Origin: Frondihabitans sp. PhB188
GTDB lineage: Bacteria; Actinomycetota; Actinomycetes; Actinomycetales; Microbacteriaceae
Direction of reading: 5' to 3'
Assembly: GCF_003752365.1 (NCBI RefSeq)
Contig: NZ_RJUO01000003.1
Span: 62,001 to 126,000 of the forward strand
Length of the DNA stretch: 64,000 nucleotides
Numbering within the stretch: the stretch's first letter is position 1; every line of letters begins with the position of its first letter. A model generated the notes under the pieces. The model was not told where the DNA came from, ran no database searches, and saw only the letters and a program-made list of their open reading frames with translations. Position numbers and translations under genes: made by a program. Positions 43,655 to 51,506 of this stretch are shown here, in pieces.

Positions 43655-44014
43655 CTAGGCGCGGAGCAGCTCGCCGAGGTCGAGTGGCGACGGTGTCGTC
43701 AGGACGATGTCGGCGCTCTCGGCGAGCATGTCGTCCCAGCGCTGGCAGATCGAAGCCCAGGCCGGCGGGCATCCGGCGGCAGCGAGCAGCACTCGCTCGG
43801 CCGAGTCGCCGTACCCGGCCCGCGCGGCGGCCGCGGCGGCCTCCGGCACGATCCCGCTGATCTCGTCGACGACGCGCACGCGGTGCGCGAAGTCCATCTC
43901 CTCGATCGCGTCGAACGCATGGAAGGCGCTGGTCAGAGCGTTCTCCAGGTCGGTGATCTCACGCGGGACCCTGGCCCCCCGCACAGCGCTTCGAACTGCC
44001 GTCACGTCACTCAT
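43655..44014 (-). CDS. Hypothetical soluble protein
   Basis: Helical, acidic protein of 119 residues without a recognised domain. It contains ITDLENALTSAFHAFDAIEEMDFAHR-type helices near 20-45 and a Cys-Pro-Pro segment (AGCPPAWASICQRWDDML) near 80. ATG 44014 is first of a two-gene unit with the alpha/beta hydrolase. It diverges from dps, sharing a 191-bp regulatory gap. Confidence 0.7.
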   Translation of the reverse strand: MSDVTAVRSAVRGARVPREITDLENALTSAFHAFDAIEEMDFAHRVRVVDEISGIVPEAAAAAARAGYGDSAERVLLAAAGCPPAWASICQRWDDMLAESADIVLTTPSPLDLGELLRA

Positions 44015-44075
44015 GACTGCCCCCTCAGGCCCCGCAGCTTTTCGGGAACCGCGGGTGTCTGCAGACTACACGAAA

Positions 44076-44121
44076 GGGGTACATTCTCTGCGCCCAATTT
44101 GAGGGACAACTGCGGGGTACA
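44076..44121. promoter_or_regulatory. Direct repeat GGGGTACA in the dps upstream gap
   Basis: GGGGTACA occurs at 44076-44083 and 44114-44121, 38 bp apart and in the same orientation. The 191-bp gap separates dps from the divergent hypothetical gene. The segment between them is AT-richer than surrounding DNA (CCCAATTTGAGG). The repeats are candidate binding sites for a stress regulator, or part of overlapping divergent promoters. Confidence 0.35.
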
Positions 44122-44205
44122 AACCGGGAGCGCGGAGCGTCACGGGCCTACCGTCCACTCTGACGCCGATTCACGGCGCCCCCACGACGACCACAAGGAG
44201 GAACC

Positions 44206-44745
44206 ATGTTCCAAGGATCCGAGAAACTGCGCGACAGCATGCAGAAAGTGCTCGTCGACCTCATCGAGCTCCACGTCCAGGGCAAGCAGGCCCACTGGAA
44301 CCTGCTCGGCTCGAACTTCCGCGACCTGCACCTGCAGCTCGACGAGATCGTCGACGCCGCCCGCGGGTTCTCGGACGAGGTGGCCGAGCGCATGCGCGCC
44401 GTCTACCTGGTGCCGGACGGCCGTACGAGCACCGTCACGAAGACGACCGCCCTGCCGGAGTTCCCCGAGGGCCCGGTCGAGACGACCGCCGTCGTCGATC
44501 TGATCGTCGAGCGGATGTACGCGGCCACCGAGACCATGCGCACGGTCCACGACGACATCGACGACGAGGACCCCACCACCGCCGACGTGCTGCACTCGAT
44601 CCTCGAGCGGCTCGAGCAGCTCGCCTGGATGACCGGTGCGGAGAACCGCCACCCCGCCGCCGACGCCAAGAGCAAGGCGACGCGCGAGCGCGACGAGAAG
44701 GCGGAAGAGGCCGGCCTCGACCGCGTCGGCGCCATCGCCAACTGA
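44206..44745 (+). CDS. dps: Dps-family DNA-binding ferritin
   Basis: Ferritin-like protein of 179 residues forming hollow dodecamers that oxidise and store iron and shield DNA during starvation or peroxide stress. The ferroxidase region is KQAHWNLLGSNFRDLHLQLDE (about 28-48), with the conserved His, Trp and Asp/Glu ligands. The helix LEQLAWMTGAENRH lies near 140. The C-terminal tail of 25 residues is charged (KSKATRERDEK), as in Dps proteins that bind DNA with a tail. ATG 44206 has a strong AAGGAGG. It precedes the flavoprotein reductase gene by 34 bp. Confidence 0.94.
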   Translation: MFQGSEKLRDSMQKVLVDLIELHVQGKQAHWNLLGSNFRDLHLQLDEIVDAARGFSDEVAERMRAVYLVPDGRTSTVTKTTALPEFPEGPVETTAVVDLIVERMYAATETMRTVHDDIDDEDPTTADVLHSILERLEQLAWMTGAENRHPAADAKSKATRERDEKAEEAGLDRVGAIAN

Positions 44746-44779
44746 TCGACCTGCCCGCTCATCCCTGATTGGAGCTCCC

Positions 44780-46003
44780 ATGGCCGACGCCGACACTGCG
44801 TCCGCTGACACCGCCGTTGCAGAGACGGCGGCTGCCGGATACGTCATCGTCGGAGGCGGGATGGTCGCCGATGCGGCCGCCCGCGGTATCCGCGAGCGCG
44901 ACGCGACCGGGTCGATCCTCATCCTGAGCGACGACGTCGACCAGCCGTACACCCGGCCGGCGCTGTCGAAGAAGCTGTGGACCGATGACAGCTTCACCAC
45001 CAGCGACAACGACCTGGGCACGGCTGCCGAGACCGGCGCCGAGATCCGCCTGCGCACCTCGGTCGACAGGATCGACCGCACCGGCCGGACTGTCACCACG
45101 ACCGACGGCGAGACCATCGGCTACGGCCGGCTCCTGCTCGCCACGGGCGGACGGCCGAAGACGCTCGATCTGCCGGACGACGACCGCGTGATCTACTTCC
45201 GCACGGCGGCCGACTACCGGAATCTGCGTGAGTTGTCGGGCTCCGGCAAGCACGTCGCCGTCATCGGCGGCGGCTACATCGGGTCGGAGCTGGCCGCGGC
45301 ACTAGTGCAGAACGACACGGCCGTCACGATCGTCTTCCCCGACCCCGACCTCGGTGCCTCGCTGTTCCCCGAGCGGGTCGACGCGAAGTTCGAGTCGCGG
45401 TTCGTCGAGCACGGCGTCACGCTCCGCGCGAACAGCCGTCTCCGCGGCGGCACGGCCAAGGGCGACGGCTTCGAGCTGGTGCTCGACGACGGCTCGACGC
45501 TCCGGGCCGACGGCGTCGCGGTCGGGCTGGGCATCGAGCCGAACACCGAGCTCGCCGAGAAGGCCGGGCTCGCCGTCGACGACGGCATCCTGGTCGATGC
45601 GCGTCTCGCGACCGACGACCCGTTCGTCTACTCCGCCGGCGACGTGGCGTCGTACCCGGACCCGATCCTGGGTCGACGTCGTGTCGAGCACGTCGACAAC
45701 GCGAAGGAGCAGGGAGCTGCGGTCGGCCGGATCATGGCCGGCTCGGATGAGAAGTACACGCATACGCCGATGTACTACTCCGACGTGTTCGACCTCGGCT
45801 ACGAGGCCGTCGGCAGGCTCGACGCCTCGCTCGAGACGGTGGAGGACTGGAAGGACGACGACAGCGTCGTCGTCTACTACCTCGAAGGCGGCGTGCCTGT
45901 GGGCGTGCTGCTCTGGAACGTGTGGGACTCCACCGACAAGGCGCGTCAGATCCTCGCCGAGGCGCGAGCGCTAACGCCCGACAACCTCGTCGGCCTGATC
46001 TAG
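44780..46003 (+). CDS. NAD(P)/FAD-dependent oxidoreductase, ferredoxin-reductase/AIF-like
   Basis: Flavoprotein reductase of 407 residues. An Ala/Thr-rich leader of about 20 residues precedes the FAD motif YVIVGGGMVADAAARG. The NAD(P) motif VAVIGGGYIGSELAAALV lies near 155. The FAD ribityl motif is VYSAGDVASYPDP near 285, and a C-terminal dimerisation domain follows. It resembles rhodocoxin/ferredoxin reductases and AIF-like proteins. It is probably co-transcribed with dps (34-bp gap) and has its own GGAG site. A role in reducing a ferredoxin or in iron release from Dps is an inference. Confidence 0.9.
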   Translation: MADADTASADTAVAETAAAGYVIVGGGMVADAAARGIRERDATGSILILSDDVDQPYTRPALSKKLWTDDSFTTSDNDLGTAAETGAEIRLRTSVDRIDRTGRTVTTTDGETIGYGRLLLATGGRPKTLDLPDDDRVIYFRTAADYRNLRELSGSGKHVAVIGGGYIGSELAAALVQNDTAVTIVFPDPDLGASLFPERVDAKFESRFVEHGVTLRANSRLRGGTAKGDGFELVLDDGSTLRADGVAVGLGIEPNTELAEKAGLAVDDGILVDARLATDDPFVYSAGDVASYPDPILGRRRVEHVDNAKEQGAAVGRIMAGSDEKYTHTPMYYSDVFDLGYEAVGRLDASLETVEDWKDDDSVVVYYLEGGVPVGVLLWNVWDSTDKARQILAEARALTPDNLVGLI

Positions 46004-46019
46004 CAGCTCATCCAGTCCG

Positions 46020-46877
46020 TCAGCCGAAGAGGCGGGGCAGCACGCCCGGTCGGTCGAGCTCGACGGCGAACAGACCGCCGGAGAGCGGAGACTCCTGGAG
46101 CTGCTGCTCCGTCGCGTTCTCACGTGCCGACCCCACGTAGAGCGTCGTCAGATCAGCGCCGCCGATCGTGATGCCGGTCACGTTCGGCGCGGGCAGGGCG
46201 ATCGTCTCGAGCAGCTCGCCTGCGGCCGACAGGTGCACCACCTCGCCGTCGCCGTAGATCGCGCTCCAGAACTCCCCCAGCGAGTCGCGGACGAGCCCGT
46301 CGTGCGTGCGCCCGGTCGAGAACGGCACCAGCTCGCCGAGAGTGCCGTCGGCGTCGTACGAGGCCTGGTAGATCGTCTGCACGGCCGTGTCGGTCACCCA
46401 CATCATGCTGCCGTCGTCGGAGAACTCGATTCCGTTGGTCGTGCCGAAGCCGCCGGCGAGCACCGTGACCTCGCCAGACGGAGTGATCCGGTAGAGGCCC
46501 GCGTCCGGGTCGTCACGGGTCGCATCCATGCCGCCGACGACGAAGTTGCCGAACGGGTCGCACTTGCCCTCGTTGAAGCGGATGCCGGCGTGCGAGTGCT
46601 CGACGCGCACGAGGTCGCGTTCGTAGACGCCGGCGTCGTCGGTGAGCACGACGCGATCCTGGAGAGCCACGACGAGGCCGCCACCGGAGCGCCTCTGGAA
46701 CGAGGCCAGCGGGGGCGGCAGCACCGCCTCGAGTTCCTGCGCCCCGTCCGGGCTCGCCCGGTGCAGCGTGCCGGCGGTGATGTCGCACCAGAGAATCTGC
46801 TGGGCGTCGGCGTCCCACACGGGGCTCTCGATGAGGATGGCGCGGGCGTCGACGATGAGGCGCGGTTCGGAGGTCAC
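46020..46877 (-). CDS. SMP-30/gluconolactonase family protein
   Basis: Six-bladed beta-propeller lactonase-like protein of 285 residues. It has the opening ESPVWDADAQQILWCDI (metal-ligand Glu near 15), the FNEGKCDPFGNFVVGGMD metal region near 97, TTNGIEFSDDGSMMWVTD (Asn ligand) near 145, and THDGLVRDSLGEFW (Asp ligand) near 188. It likely hydrolyses sugar lactones in the cytosol. GTG 46877 is chosen; upstream in-frame sequence is not conserved-looking. It diverges from the GH15 gene, hinting at shared carbohydrate metabolism. A GTTCCTGCGCC word (46733-46743) encodes AQEL. Confidence 0.9.
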   Translation of the reverse strand: MTSEPRLIVDARAILIESPVWDADAQQILWCDITAGTLHRASPDGAQELEAVLPPPLASFQRRSGGGLVVALQDRVVLTDDAGVYERDLVRVEHSHAGIRFNEGKCDPFGNFVVGGMDATRDDPDAGLYRITPSGEVTVLAGGFGTTNGIEFSDDGSMMWVTDTAVQTIYQASYDADGTLGELVPFSTGRTHDGLVRDSLGEFWSAIYGDGEVVHLSAAGELLETIALPAPNVTGITIGGADLTTLYVGSARENATEQQLQESPLSGGLFAVELDRPGVLPRLFG

Positions 46878-46945
46878 CCGGTCAGGTCTATCAGGCGGGG
46901 GACGCCGCCGGTGCGCACTCAGGGGCACCGGAGCATCGTGGGTGC

Positions 46946-48832
46946 GTGACCGATACGATCGACCAGCCCACCGTCCGCGACTGGCGCTCGCCCTCGCAGC
47001 GCACCGACGGCTACCAGCCCCTCCGCTCGTACGCCGCGATCGGAGACGGCCGCACGGTCGCCCTCATCGCCGACGACGGTCAGATCGACTGGCTGCCTCT
47101 GCCCGAGATGAACACGGCGCCGGTGATCGCCGGGCTGCTCGACGCCGGGCGCGGCGGCTTCTTCGAGCTGCGACCCACGGCCGACTTCGAGGTAGACCGG
47201 TCGTACCTCGAGGGCACCAACGTCCTGACCACGCGCTTCCGCACCGCGACCGGCGAGGTCGAGGTCACGGACGCCCTCGTGACGGGCGTCGCGGGCCGCC
47301 TGCCCTGGTCGGAGCTGGTGCGCCGCATCGAGGGCGTCGAGGGCAGCGTGGAGATGACCTGGGCGGTCGTGCCGGGCAACGTCTTCGGCACCCACGACGT
47401 CGAGCGCGTCGACACGGTCCACGGCCCCGTCCTTCGGGCCGGCGACGTCAACCTCGTGCTCATCGGCTCCGACCACGGCCGCACCGATCCGACGGGTCCC
47501 GGCGACGGCGTCTCCGACGAGGCGGCGGAGTTCCGCGGAGCCTTCACGACGACGCCCGGCTCGCGCACGATCCTCTGCCTCTGCGGCACCGACGACGAGC
47601 CCGTCCACATCCCGAACGCCGAGGTCGTCGACCAGGGCGTCGACCGCACCGTCGACAACTGGGCGCTGTGGTCGAAGAACTTCTCCTGGGACGGCCCGTG
47701 GTCGGAAGCCGTCACCCGCTCCACCCTCGCGCTCAAGCTCCTGATCTACAGCCCCACCGGGGCGATCGCCGCCGCGGCCACCGCCGCCGTGCCCGAGAAC
47801 TTCACCGGCCTTAAGAACTGGGACTACCGCTTCGCCTGGGTGCGCGACCTCGCCTACACGGTGCAGGCGCTCCTCAACTTCGGCCTCCGCGAGGAGCCCC
47901 ACGCCGCCGTCTCGTGGATCCTGAGCTGCCTCAAGGAGCACGGCCGCGAGATGCACATCTTCTTCACCCTCGACGGCGGGCTGCCCGACGGAACGACGCT
48001 GACCGAGGCCGAGGGCTGGCGCGGCATCGGCCCGGTCTACGACGGCAACCCGGCGTCGGGGCAGCTGCAGCTCGGCGTGTTCGCCGACATCCTGGCGATC
48101 CTGAGCCAGTACGCCTCGGGCGGCAACATCATCGACGCCTCCACCGACGAGCTCCTGTGCTCGTTCGCCGACGAGGCCTGCCGCCGGTGGCAGGAGGAGG
48201 ACTCGGGCATGTGGGAGCTCGGCGACCTCCAGCACTACACGTCGAGCAAGATGGGCTGCTGGCAGGCCATCGACGCCGCCTGCCACCTCGCCGACATCGG
48301 CCAGCTGCACCCCTCCGACGATGATCTCGCGCACTGGAAAAAGAACGCGCGGCTGATCCGCGAGTACGTCGACGAGAAGTGCTGGTCGGAGTCGCGTGGT
48401 GCGTACCTGATGTACCCCGGGTCGCAGGAACTCGACGCCTCCGTCCTCCTGCACGCCCCCACGGGCTTCGACCGCGGCGAGCGCATGTCGCGCACGATCG
48501 ACGCGCTCCGCGACGAGCTCGGCCGGGGCCCGCTCCTGTACCGCTACTCGGGTATGGACGCCGAGGAGGGCACCTTCACGGCGTGCGCGTTCTGGTGCGC
48601 GGCCGCGCTGGCCTGCGTGGGCCGGCTCGACGAGGCCGTGGCCCTGATGGACGAGCTGATGGAGCAGGTCAACGACGTCGGGATGCTCTCCGAGATGATC
48701 TCGGAGAACGGCGAGTTCCTGGGCAATCTGCCCCAGGGCCTCAGCCACCTCGCGCTGGTCAACGCGGTCATCACGATCGACCAGCTGACGAAAGAGAAGG
48801 GCGAGGACGAGGGCGACGAAGTCGGAGCGTGA
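46946..48832 (+). CDS. Glycoside hydrolase family 15 (trehalase/glucoamylase-like)
   Basis: Protein of 628 residues. The N-terminal beta-sandwich domain (about 25-240) opens with YQPLRSYAAIGDGRTVALIADDGQIDWLPLP. The C-terminal (alpha/alpha)6 barrel has NWDYRFAWVRDLAYT near 292, the general acid Glu in SGMWELGDLQHYTSSK near 425, and the base Glu in EEGTFTACAFW near 540. Actinobacterial GH15 enzymes of this layout include trehalases, so alpha,alpha-trehalose is the likely substrate; glucoamylase activity is the alternative. GTG 46946 diverges from the SMP-30 gene. It may complement the maltokinase at 30.9 kb in trehalose turnover. Confidence 0.92.
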   Translation: MTDTIDQPTVRDWRSPSQRTDGYQPLRSYAAIGDGRTVALIADDGQIDWLPLPEMNTAPVIAGLLDAGRGGFFELRPTADFEVDRSYLEGTNVLTTRFRTATGEVEVTDALVTGVAGRLPWSELVRRIEGVEGSVEMTWAVVPGNVFGTHDVERVDTVHGPVLRAGDVNLVLIGSDHGRTDPTGPGDGVSDEAAEFRGAFTTTPGSRTILCLCGTDDEPVHIPNAEVVDQGVDRTVDNWALWSKNFSWDGPWSEAVTRSTLALKLLIYSPTGAIAAAATAAVPENFTGLKNWDYRFAWVRDLAYTVQALLNFGLREEPHAAVSWILSCLKEHGREMHIFFTLDGGLPDGTTLTEAEGWRGIGPVYDGNPASGQLQLGVFADILAILSQYASGGNIIDASTDELLCSFADEACRRWQEEDSGMWELGDLQHYTSSKMGCWQAIDAACHLADIGQLHPSDDDLAHWKKNARLIREYVDEKCWSESRGAYLMYPGSQELDASVLLHAPTGFDRGERMSRTIDALRDELGRGPLLYRYSGMDAEEGTFTACAFWCAAALACVGRLDEAVALMDELMEQVNDVGMLSEMISENGEFLGNLPQGLSHLALVNAVITIDQLTKEKGEDEGDEVGA

Positions 48833-48856
48833 CAGCTGATCGCGTAGGGTCGGCCC

Positions 48857-49585
48857 ATGCCGCTCCGCATCGTGAACGTGAACGTCAAGGCCCGTGACGA
48901 CCAGGCACTCGGCCGCTTCTGGGCCGACGCGCTCGGCTGGAGCACCGACAGCGAGGGCCCGGGCGTCACGAGCGCCTACCCCGACGGCCTCGAGTGGCCC
49001 GACGCGTCGGCCGTGTGCATCGACGCGGTCACCGTGCCCGACCCCGAGACCGTGCACTACCGGGTGCGCATCGAGCTGGCCGCCGAATCGCTCGAGCACC
49101 GCGCCGCCCTGATCGAGCGCCTGCTCGCGCTCGGGGCGACCCGCGTCGACGCGGGGTTCGCCGACCCCGAGGGCAATGTCTTCCGGGTGCAGGATCCCCG
49201 CCCCGACGAGAGCGCGACCGGGCCGATCGGGGCGATCGTGCTCGAGTGCGACCACCCGCGCAGCCAGGCGGCGTTCTGGGCGGCGGCGACCGACTGGGTC
49301 GCCGTCGAGCGGCCCGAGCAGCGAGACCAGCACGACGGCCCGGCGCGGTTGCGGTCGGCGGTCGGGGTCGGGCCGTTCGTGGAGTTCGTCGAGGCGCCCG
49401 GAGTTCCTGCGCCCAGCCGGTTTCACATCGACCTGAAGCCGTACGCCGCCGACGACCAGTCGGCCGAGGTCTCACGGCTGCACTCCCTCGGGGCCGTCGA
49501 CACCGACCTCGGGCAGGGCGACTCGGCGTGGAAGTGCCTCGCCGACCCCGAGGGCAACGACTTCTGCGTGCTGGCGGCGGGCTAG
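48857..49585 (+). CDS. VOC-family protein with two tandem glyoxalase-like modules
   Basis: Protein of 242 residues. Module one (about 4-118) runs from IVNVNVKARDDQALGRFWADALGW to FADPEGNVFRVQDPRP. Module two (about 125-240) runs from GAIVLECDHPRSQAAFWAAAT to LADPEGNDFCVLAAG. Both end in the DPEGN(V/D)F strand of the glyoxalase_6 type. The function is unknown. ATG 48857 follows GH15 by 24 bp, so it is probably co-transcribed. Its stop codon TAG shares the palindrome CTAG with the stop of the convergent ku gene. A GTTCCTGCGCC word (49403-49413) encodes VPAP. Confidence 0.87.
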   Translation: MPLRIVNVNVKARDDQALGRFWADALGWSTDSEGPGVTSAYPDGLEWPDASAVCIDAVTVPDPETVHYRVRIELAAESLEHRAALIERLLALGATRVDAGFADPEGNVFRVQDPRPDESATGPIGAIVLECDHPRSQAAFWAAATDWVAVERPEQRDQHDGPARLRSAVGVGPFVEFVEAPGVPAPSRFHIDLKPYAADDQSAEVSRLHSLGAVDTDLGQGDSAWKCLADPEGNDFCVLAAG

Positions 49586-50550
49586 CCGGCCTTCGCTGTG
49601 CCGTCCTTCGTGGCTGTGCCGCTCTTCTTCGCCGTGCCGCTCTTCTTCGCCGTGCCGCTCTTCTTGGCGACCGCCGGCTTCTTCGCCGCGGCCTTCTTCG
49701 CCGTCGCCTTCTTCGCGGCGGGGGCGGGCTTCTTCGCGCCCTTGGCGGCCCGGTTCTTCTCGACGCTCGCGCGCAGGGCGTCCATCAGGTCGATGACCTC
49801 GCCGCCCCCCGCCGACGAACCCGACTCGTCGTCGTCCGACGTCTCGCCGAACGTGGCGTCGGTGTCGAGCGACTCGCCCTCCTTGAGCTTGGCGTCGATG
49901 AGCTGCTGAAGCTCCTTCTGGTAGTCGTCGCTGAAGTCGGCGGGCTCGAAGTCGTCCGAGAGGCTGTCGACGAGGCTGGCCGACATGTCGAGCTCCTTGT
50001 CGGTGATGCGGATGCCCTTCGACAGGGCCGGGAAGTCGGCGTCGCGCACTTCGTCGTCCCAGAGGAGCGACTGCAGCATGAGCACCGTGCCGCGCACGCG
50101 GAGGGCGCCGAGCCGGGTCTTCTGCCGCAGCGAGAAGTGCACGATCGCGGTGCGGTCCGTCTCTTCGAGGGTGCGCCGCAGCAGAACGTACGCTTTCGCC
50201 GACGAGCCGTCGGGCTCCAGGAAGTACGAGCGGTCGAACATGATCGGATCGAGCTGGTCGCTCGGCACGAACTCGAGCACGTCGATCTCACGGCTGCGCT
50301 CCTCGGGCAGCGACGAGAGGTCGTCGTCGGTGAGCACGACCGTCTGGTCGCCGTCGTCGAACGCCTTGTCGATGTGCTCGTAGTCGACCACCTTGCCGCA
50401 CACCTCGCACCGGCGCTGGTAGCGGATGCGCCCGCCGTCTTCGTCGTGCACCTGGTGCAGCGAGATGTCGTGGTCTTGGGTGGCGCTGTAGACCTTCACC
50501 GGCACGTTGACGAGGCCGAAGGTGATGGCGCCCTTCCAGATCGATCGCAT
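49582..50550 (-). CDS. ku: Non-homologous end joining protein Ku
   Basis: Homodimeric DNA-end-binding protein of 322 residues that threads onto broken ends and recruits LigD. The core (1-255) begins RSIWKGAITFGLVNVPVKVYSAT and has RYQRRCEVCGKVV near 44, RGTVLMLQSLLW and DFSDDYQKELQQLIDAK. The C-terminal 60 residues are a Lys/Ala tail with three copies of AKKSGT encoded by an 18-bp repeat (about 49616-49669). Such basic tails aid DNA binding. ATG 50550 is the family start. It faces the double-VOC gene with overlapping stops in CTAG, and diverges from the SDR-ligD operon with a 66-bp gap. Confidence 0.96.
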   Translation of the reverse strand: MRSIWKGAITFGLVNVPVKVYSATQDHDISLHQVHDEDGGRIRYQRRCEVCGKVVDYEHIDKAFDDGDQTVVLTDDDLSSLPEERSREIDVLEFVPSDQLDPIMFDRSYFLEPDGSSAKAYVLLRRTLEETDRTAIVHFSLRQKTRLGALRVRGTVLMLQSLLWDDEVRDADFPALSKGIRITDKELDMSASLVDSLSDDFEPADFSDDYQKELQQLIDAKLKEGESLDTDATFGETSDDDESGSSAGGGEVIDLMDALRASVEKNRAAKGAKKPAPAAKKATAKKAAAKKPAVAKKSGTAKKSGTAKKSGTATKDGTAKAG

Positions 50551-50616
50551 GCGGCCAGTGTGCTCCCGCCGCGGGGTGAGGGGTACACGATTCCCGATCC
50601 GGAGTTGACTCGACGG

Positions 50617-51504
50617 ATGAGCCAGTACGAGAAGAAGGATCCGATCAGCCTCTACCCCGCCCCGCCGTTCCCGGAGCAGGATCAGTCGCTGCCGGGCCGC
50701 GCCTCGAAGATGCGCCCGAAGCCCGACCACGGCGAGGAGAGCTACGTCGGCCTCGAGCGCCTGAAGGGGTTCCGCGGAATCGTCACCGGCGCCGACTCCG
50801 GCATCGGCCGTGCCGCCGCGATCGCGCTGTCGCGCGAAGGCGCCGACCTCGTGCTCACCTACCTGCCCGACGAGCAGGAGGACGCCGAGGAGGTGCGCGA
50901 CCTGCTCGAGGCCGAGGGCCGTAAAGCCGTTCTCGTCCCGGGCGACATCAGCGACGAGTGGTTCTGCGGCACTCTCGTCGACACGGCCGTCAAGGAGCTC
51001 GGAGGCCTCGACACCCTCGTCATGGTGGCCGGCCACCAGGAGAGCCACCCCGACATCCTCGAGATGTCGACCGATGGCATCGACGCGACGTTCAAGACCA
51101 ACCTCTACTCGCTGTTCTGGCTGACCCAGGCGGCGATCCCCCACCTCGAGCCGGGATCGTCGATCGTGACGACCGGGTCGATCCAGGGCAGCCAGCCCTC
51201 CCCCGACAAGCTCGACTACGCCATGTCGAAAGGCGCGATCGGCGTCTTCACGGCGGCCCTCGCCCAGCAGCTCGCGCCGAAGGGGATCCGGGTCAACTCG
51301 GTCGCCCCCGGTCCGGTGTGGACGCCGCTGCAGCCCGCGTCTCAAGACCCGGAGCGCGTCTCCGAGTTCGGCTCCGACTCCCCCTACGGCCGCCCCGGGC
51401 AGCCGGCCGAGCTGGGCGCCGCGTACGTGCACCTCGTCAGCCCCGAGTCGAGCTACACCTCGGGGGCGACGATCACGATCGCCGGCGGCACCGCGGCCTT
51501 CTGA
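50617..51504 (+). CDS. SDR-family oxidoreductase (YghA/GSP39-type)
   Basis: NAD(P)-dependent short-chain dehydrogenase of 295 residues. An N-terminal extension of about 48 residues (KDPISLYPAPPFPEQ) marks the stress-associated YghA/GSP39 subgroup. The cofactor motif GADSGIGRAAAIALSREGAD lies near 57, the active-site Ser near 188 (TTGSIQG), YAMSK near 205, and VAPGPVWTPL follows. It is cytosolic, with substrate unknown. ATG 50617 diverges from ku. Its stop lies 2 bp before the ligD start, so it is the first gene of the SDR-ligD-MFS operon. Confidence 0.92.
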   Translation: MSQYEKKDPISLYPAPPFPEQDQSLPGRASKMRPKPDHGEESYVGLERLKGFRGIVTGADSGIGRAAAIALSREGADLVLTYLPDEQEDAEEVRDLLEAEGRKAVLVPGDISDEWFCGTLVDTAVKELGGLDTLVMVAGHQESHPDILEMSTDGIDATFKTNLYSLFWLTQAAIPHLEPGSSIVTTGSIQGSQPSPDKLDYAMSKGAIGVFTAALAQQLAPKGIRVNSVAPGPVWTPLQPASQDPERVSEFGSDSPYGRPGQPAELGAAYVHLVSPESSYTSGATITIAGGTAAF

Positions 51505-51506
51505 CT